In this document: one piece after another, positions 60,283 to 64,000 of the stretch | Layout: each line of letters begins with the position of its first letter | Position numbering within the stretch: the first letter of the stretch is position 1 | Origin: Acidobacteriota bacterium | GTDB taxonomy: Bacteria; Acidobacteriota; Terriglobia; Acidiferrales; UBA7541 | DNA length: 64,000 bases | Direction: 5' to 3' | NCBI GenBank assembly: GCA_003223215.1 | Contig: QHYH01000137.1 | Location: 36,959-100,958, forward strand | The notes under the pieces: generated by a model | Told to the model about the DNA's origin: nothing | The model's database searches: none | Seen by the model: only the letters and a program-made list of their open reading frames with translations | Program-made: the position numbers and the translations under genes

Positions 60283-61944
60283 ATGCGTGCTTTGAGAGCC
60301 TTGCCGGTCGCTTTGGCGTTCGTCGCCATGCCTGGAGCCCAGTGTGCGCCGCAATCCACCGACATGCTCGACAAAATTGTCGCGCAAGAGCAGGCGGAGA
60401 TAGAGTCCCTTCGTCAATACTCCCCGGTCGTCGAGACTTACATCCAGATTCGCCGCCCGGACAAACAGGTTGGCGTAGCGCCCGGAGGAGACAAGTATTT
60501 TCTCGGCCACGCGCTGCTGGCGAAAGGTGTGGAGCTCATACCGCTGGCTAAGGACACTAGAAGCAAACACAACAAGCTAGTGGGCAGCCTCGCGAACTTC
60601 TTTTCCATGGAGTTTGTTCCGAGGGGCTTTCTGCAAATGATTTACGTGGACATGAATGGGTTCGACCGCGAACATTATGAGTTTTCTTATATACGCCGCG
60701 AGTTCCTGGGCGAAGTTCGCTGTCTGGTCTTCGACGTGGGTCCTCGAGTGAAATCAGAAAAGGGACGCTTCGTAGGGCGCATCTGGGTCGAGGATCAGGA
60801 CTTCCACATTGTGCGTTTCAATGGCGTCTACAACGGCTCGGCAACGTTCAGCCACTACTTCAGCTTTGACAGCTGGCGCGAGAATGGAGGAAAAAACCAG
60901 TGGCTGCCTGCCGTCATCTTCTGTGAAGAAGGTAATGTCGAGTACCCCGTGACGAAGAAGCAGATATTTCCGGCCTTTCGGGCACAAACGCGGCTCTGGG
61001 GCTACGCGCTGAGCGGCGTTCCCAAAGAGCAAGAGTTGAGTAGAGTACTCGTCGAAGCTCCGGTAGCGGATCAAACGAAAGACGCCAACGACTATTCTCC
61101 GTTGCAGGCGGAACGCACCTGGGCTCGCCAAGCGGAAGATAACGTCATCGAAAGTTTGGAGAGGCTTGGTTTGATGACCCCGTCTGGGGAAGTCGACAAA
61201 ATTCTCGAAGGGGTGCTCAACAACCTGGAAGTCAGCAACGGCCTCGACATCCAGCCGCAGGTCCGCTGCCGAGTGCTGGTGACCTCCACCTTTGAGTCCT
61301 ATGCCATCGGCCACACCATTGTCCTGAGTCGTGGCTTACTGGACGTGCTTCCCGACGAGGCTAGTCTTGCCGCAATCTTGGCACACGAACTCGCTCATGT
61401 CGTGCTTGGACACCGTATGGACACCCAATTCGCATTCTTCGATCGCCTCCGCTTCGACGAGAAGGACGCGCTTCGTCACTTCGCCTTCTCACGGAGCCCC
61501 CAAGAGGAACTTGCGGCAAACCAGAAAGGCGCAGAGCTGTTGATGAGGTCCCCGTACAAGGACCAGTTGACCACCGCGGAGCGGTTTCTCCAGGACCTCC
61601 AGCGTCGCTCCAAAGAGATTCCGAACCTGATCAGCCCGCATCTAGGAGACAGCATCCTCGCGAATTGGACCATTGCCACAGGTGCGACATCCGCCCAGGA
61701 GTCGACGGGAAAAACTGCCAATGGTCTGACCGCCGCTTCGGTAGTCGCTTTGCCCCTCGGTGGCCGCATCAAGCTTGAGCCCTTTGACGGTCAGCTGCAT
61801 CTGCTCAAGTTCAGGGCGGCGGGCCCGGCGGCTGAATACGAGAAGATGCCATTCGAAGTCACTCCGGTGGTTCTCTATCTCACCCGCCAAGACGGAGCGC
61901 CAACTCAAAAAGCTGCCGAACAGCCAGCAAGGTCAGATCCGTAG
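60283..61944 (+). CDS. M48-like zinc metalloprotease, exported
   Basis: I use the ATG at 60283, which gives a signal peptide (MRALRALPVALAFVAMPGAQ), seven codons inside the ORF-track start; 553 residues. The N-terminal half (about 25-270) is a beta-rich domain with GRIWVEDQDFHIVRFNGVYNG, resembling outer-membrane lipoprotein-sorting-like folds. The protease domain (about 290-480) has HELAHVVLGH (HEXXH) and the third ligand region EELAANQKGAELL. A C-terminal beta tail follows (VVALPLGGRIKLEPFDG). This two-domain form is known in acidobacteria and is probably periplasmic, acting in envelope protein quality control. It stands alone. Confidence 0.85.
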   Translation: MRALRALPVALAFVAMPGAQCAPQSTDMLDKIVAQEQAEIESLRQYSPVVETYIQIRRPDKQVGVAPGGDKYFLGHALLAKGVELIPLAKDTRSKHNKLVGSLANFFSMEFVPRGFLQMIYVDMNGFDREHYEFSYIRREFLGEVRCLVFDVGPRVKSEKGRFVGRIWVEDQDFHIVRFNGVYNGSATFSHYFSFDSWRENGGKNQWLPAVIFCEEGNVEYPVTKKQIFPAFRAQTRLWGYALSGVPKEQELSRVLVEAPVADQTKDANDYSPLQAERTWARQAEDNVIESLERLGLMTPSGEVDKILEGVLNNLEVSNGLDIQPQVRCRVLVTSTFESYAIGHTIVLSRGLLDVLPDEASLAAILAHELAHVVLGHRMDTQFAFFDRLRFDEKDALRHFAFSRSPQEELAANQKGAELLMRSPYKDQLTTAERFLQDLQRRSKEIPNLISPHLGDSILANWTIATGATSAQESTGKTANGLTAASVVALPLGGRIKLEPFDGQLHLLKFRAAGPAAEYEKMPFEVTPVVLYLTRQDGAPTQKAAEQPARSDP

Positions 61945-62068
61945 GTCCAAGCGCTTGAAATTCGATTGCTCGACAAACCCGATTGCGGGTTTGCATTGGG
62001 GGATCTTATATAGTAGGAGAAAAATGCCGGGTCCGGTGAGGCGTTTACCGGGACTTAAACCAAGGCTG

Positions 62069-62689
62069 TCACTTGATCGAGTATCCGCGAGCGTCCATGC
62101 ATGCAGAAAATGCTCGTTTGAAGGTGTCGATACCCTGTTGGTGCGTGGCTCTTGCTTGCGCTTCCTGTTGCTGCTGTTGTTGCGCAGTGGCCTGTGCTGC
62201 CTGCTGCTTGGCCGCTTTGTTAGCTTGCCTTTGCTTTGCTCCACCCACCATAGTCCCCGCAGCGGCTCCAGCCCCCGCTCCTTTGCCCGCTTCATCGTCA
62301 GCAATCGCCCCAATCGCGGCACCTCCGGCAGCGCCCCTGGCAGCACCTCTTACACGCCCTCCTTTTGCCTGCTTAGCATTGTCCGCGGCGGCCTGTTGCT
62401 CTGCTTTCTTCTGTTCCTCAGTCTTGGTTGCTGGGGGTGGAGCCTGGGGGTCGATTCCCGATTGTTGTTTGGCTGAAGCAAAGCACTCGTTCTCATCCTT
62501 CAGCTGCTGGTCTGCGGTCTGCTCCTTCTTCGGATAGGCAAACATGCCAATGCTCTGCGCCGGGGACGACGCGGCTTGGGATTGTTGTGTCGCGGGAGGC
62601 GCCGATGTTGCACCGCTCGCTGACGGGGATTGGGCAAGAAGTGGGCTTGCGAAACACAAAGTCATAATGGTTACCGCGTGTTTGACCAT
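62069..62689 (-). CDS. glycine-zipper exported protein
   Basis: The 206-residue protein has a signal peptide (KHAVTIMTLCFASPLLAQ), a polar Ser/Ala/Gln segment, a Cys-containing region (KDENECFASAKQQSGIDP), a glycine zipper with basic flank (RGAARGAAGGAAIGAIADD, then GKGAGAGAAAGTMVGG) and a Gln/Ala-rich helix, ending with a second Cys (AFSACMDARGYSIK). The zipper plus two-Cys pattern (ENECF and FSACMDARGY) is typical of small outer-membrane or periplasmic proteins of the YMGG/Gly-zipper type. A palindrome site at 62898-62913 points at it, with a predicted leader of about 170 nt. The function is unknown. Confidence 0.8.
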   Translation of the reverse strand: MVKHAVTIMTLCFASPLLAQSPSASGATSAPPATQQSQAASSPAQSIGMFAYPKKEQTADQQLKDENECFASAKQQSGIDPQAPPPATKTEEQKKAEQQAAADNAKQAKGGRVRGAARGAAGGAAIGAIADDEAGKGAGAGAAAGTMVGGAKQRQANKAAKQQAAQATAQQQQQQEAQARATHQQGIDTFKRAFSACMDARGYSIK

Positions 62690-62868
62690 GGAATGTCTCC
62701 TTCCAGTCCGTCGAAGATGATGTAAACCCGCTCAATCCAAGCTTTAGCAGGCAAATTGACCGCGTTGGCTCGGCTGCTAGCTTTCATCCCAGAGGGGCCC
62801 GGCTCAGTCCCCAACTCGACCTAAAATTGGGTCCTCCTGCGCCGGCCCCCAGTGCAGAGGCGTGCTGA

Positions 62869-62913
62869 AGGCTATGGCTTTGCTCTTGGCGAAAAAGCTG
62901 TCAAAACTACCAG
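62869..62913 (-). promoter_or_regulatory. envelope-regulon palindrome and -10, toward the glycine-zipper gene
   Basis: CTGTCAAAACTACCAG at 62898-62913. On the minus strand it reads CTGGTAGTTTTGACAG, identical to the RND-operon site, and TAGCCT starts 23 nt later (62874 to 62869). Confidence 0.65.
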
Positions 62914-63040
62914 GGGCTTGCTTCGAATTCGACGTGACTTCTCCGGTAAGAACTCATGAAAAATAGCCTGGCCTCGTCCTAAGTCTTTGGTTTTCAATAC
63001 GTACTCTCGCCGTTTCTCATAACAGCGCATGAATCGGGCG

Positions 63041-63600
63041 CTAGAGCTGCACGTTCTTCAGCATCGCCTCGTAAGTTGACTGAAAGCGGTCGAACTGTGA
63101 CTGAGGGACCACAAAGACCATGAAGATGACGGAGCCGTCGCGCTGCGGGCCGGTCACCAGCCAGTCTCGCTCCTTCTGAGGTTGAACGTTGGAGGCAAGG
63201 AAGGAATCTCTAATTTCTTTCTCAATGGCCTGTTCGCAATGCCAGGATTAGGGTGGTCGCCGAGCCATTCCGGCGGCGCTTGGCCGCACTGTGATTCGAC
63301 GGTCTTGAAGAAATCGGCCTTTGGGTTGTAACCAGCCTTGTAGAGGGCCATGGCGCCGACCGCGTCGGCCTGCGATTCGTCGCGCGGGAGTACTTCAGCA
63401 TGAGCCCTTGGGTCCCCATTTGAATTCCGATCTGCGCAAGTTCTCCGATCGTTCCTCCCACCGTTGCGCCAAGAGCCCCTTCGGCGATTCCAGCGAGCAA
63501 GCCCGTGGTTTGCGCCTTGCTGGCCCGTTTCGCGGAGTGCTGCTACTCATGAGGCGCGATGGAACGCTCTGGTCTGGCACCGGCGTAATTGCGCCTCAAG
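63041..63600 (-). pseudogene. decayed M48-like metalloprotease
   Basis: Three frames on the minus strand join into one M48-type protein. The upstream part reads HE, TAG, QHSAKRASKAQTTGLLAGIA; a HEXXH-like motif with an amber at its third position. LMLKYSR is followed by a frameshift to DESQADAVGAMALYKAGYNP (third zinc-ligand region) and EWLGDHPNPG. A second frameshift leads to EQAIEKEIRDSFLASNVQPQ and the end KNVQL, TAG at 63041. The N-terminal part is not recognisable; it stops being protein-like toward the IS630-type transposase that begins at 63647, so insertion damage is possible. The ORF track shows only overlapping fragments. Confidence 0.7.
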
Positions 63601-63646
63601 GACGGAGCAGGCCTATAGAATCTCGCATAATACAGTGACAATCGGG

Positions 63647-64000
63647 TCAAAAAGAAAGGCCCGCATATTTCAGAAAGGAAAACGGTAGTTCGGGTGAACG
63701 GCGCACGCGCGCCATGCCGCTACGGACTGCCGTGCCCGCCTCGGCAAGGTCGTCGGCGCAACGGTTGGCCAATTCTTGCCCTTTGAGGTTTCCCCAGAGC
63801 GGTTCCACAGGATTAAGATCGGGGGCGTAACCCGGTAGCTTTTCCACGCGGAGCCAACGGCGCTGCTGCCGTAGATAGGCCTGCATGCGCCGACTCTTGT
63901 GGGCGGGCAGCCCGTCCCATACCAGAACCGCTTTCCGGCCGCGCAGCTCTCGGCGAAGCTCCTTCAGAAAGATAATCAGACTCTCCGAGTTGTAACTGCC
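63647..64000 (-). mobile_element. IS630-family transposase, C-terminal part, runs off the window
   Basis: The minus frame is open from 64000, so the start lies beyond the right edge; 117 residues are visible. It reads VLVWDGLPAHKS, then LPGYAPDLNPVEPLWGNLKG, which is the D-(x)-E region of the IS630/Tc1-type DDE catalytic domain, with Asp in WDG and Glu in NPVE. The protein ends FSFLKYAGLSF. The left end of the element should be a few tens of bases beyond the stop, near 63.60-63.64 kb, next to the broken M48 gene, but no terminal inverted repeat can be identified with only one end in view. Confidence 0.85.

Noticed and set aside
9338-62913. Reading the motif as sigma-54 (-24/-12) promoters
   Set aside because: There is no TGGCAC-N5-TTGC pattern; the motif is palindromic and is followed by TAnnnT.
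24731-63600. Amber recoding (TAG as a sense codon)
   Set aside because: TAG ends intact genes such as the TonB receptor, and every TAG-interrupted gene also has frameshifts.

Overview
The window looks like chromosomal DNA from an acidobacterium (Terriglobia/Acidobacteriales type). The signs are a 1163-residue Oar-like TonB-dependent receptor with an N-terminal carboxypeptidase-regulatory-like domain, two VWFA-related proteins of the acidobacterial type, repeated DUF4136/DUF2950/DUF3300 genes, many small one-domain response regulators, and a diderm envelope gene set (porin, OmpA, BamA-like, RND efflux with an outer-membrane factor). This placement comes from family content; no rRNA or other phylogenetic marker is present. 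No tRNA, rRNA or CRISPR array was seen.

Layout: 1-9.2 kb holds a truncated GH63-type glycosidase, a small lipoprotein, and a minus-strand run porin > SulP > L,D-transpeptidase > PPK2. 9.5-17.1 kb holds a receiver protein, a large hybrid-sensor histidine kinase and the TonB receptor. 17.2-22.2 kb holds a minus-strand DUF3300-DUF2950-DUF4136 run divergent from a sortase and its apparent LPXTG substrate. 22.3-30.0 kb holds a class II aldolase, NarL-type and receiver-only regulators (one broken), a Crp/Fnr protein, a VWFA protein, a DUF4136 protein and an ECF sigma factor. 30.9-43.6 kb holds an MscS channel, a NarL regulator, a small beta-barrel, two OmpA proteins, a BamA-like barrel and a Met/His-rich membrane protein. 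44.5-50.3 kb is a complete RND efflux operon. 50.4-64 kb holds a VWFA protein, a barrel, regulators, a ClpB-D2-like ATPase, BON/SYLF/glycine-zipper envelope proteins, an M48 protease, several decayed genes and an IS630-type transposase running off the right edge.

The main unexplained structure is a recurring 16-bp palindrome, consensus CTGTCA-N4-TGACAG. I found it in about 22 intergenic places between 9.3 and 62.9 kb. In nearly every case a -10-like hexamer (mostly TAnnnT) starts 23 or 24 nt beyond the motif on the side of the downstream gene, which places the palindrome over the -35 region, centred near -43. The downstream genes are overwhelmingly envelope genes: TonB receptor, porin, sortase operon, DUF3300 operon, MscS, OmpA, RND pump, beta-barrels, BON and glycine-zipper proteins, plus two response regulators. 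This reads as one activator-dependent envelope regulon. Its regulator is not proven; the NarL-type regulators at 23.2 and 34.7 kb (the latter carries the motif in its own promoter) and the two Crp/Fnr proteins are local candidates.

Four genes are decayed by frameshifts plus an in-frame TAG (receiver at 24.7 kb, unknown exported protein at 41.0 kb, DUF2780-like at 58.8 kb, M48-like at 63.0 kb). Either the region carries many recent pseudogenes or the assembly has residual errors.
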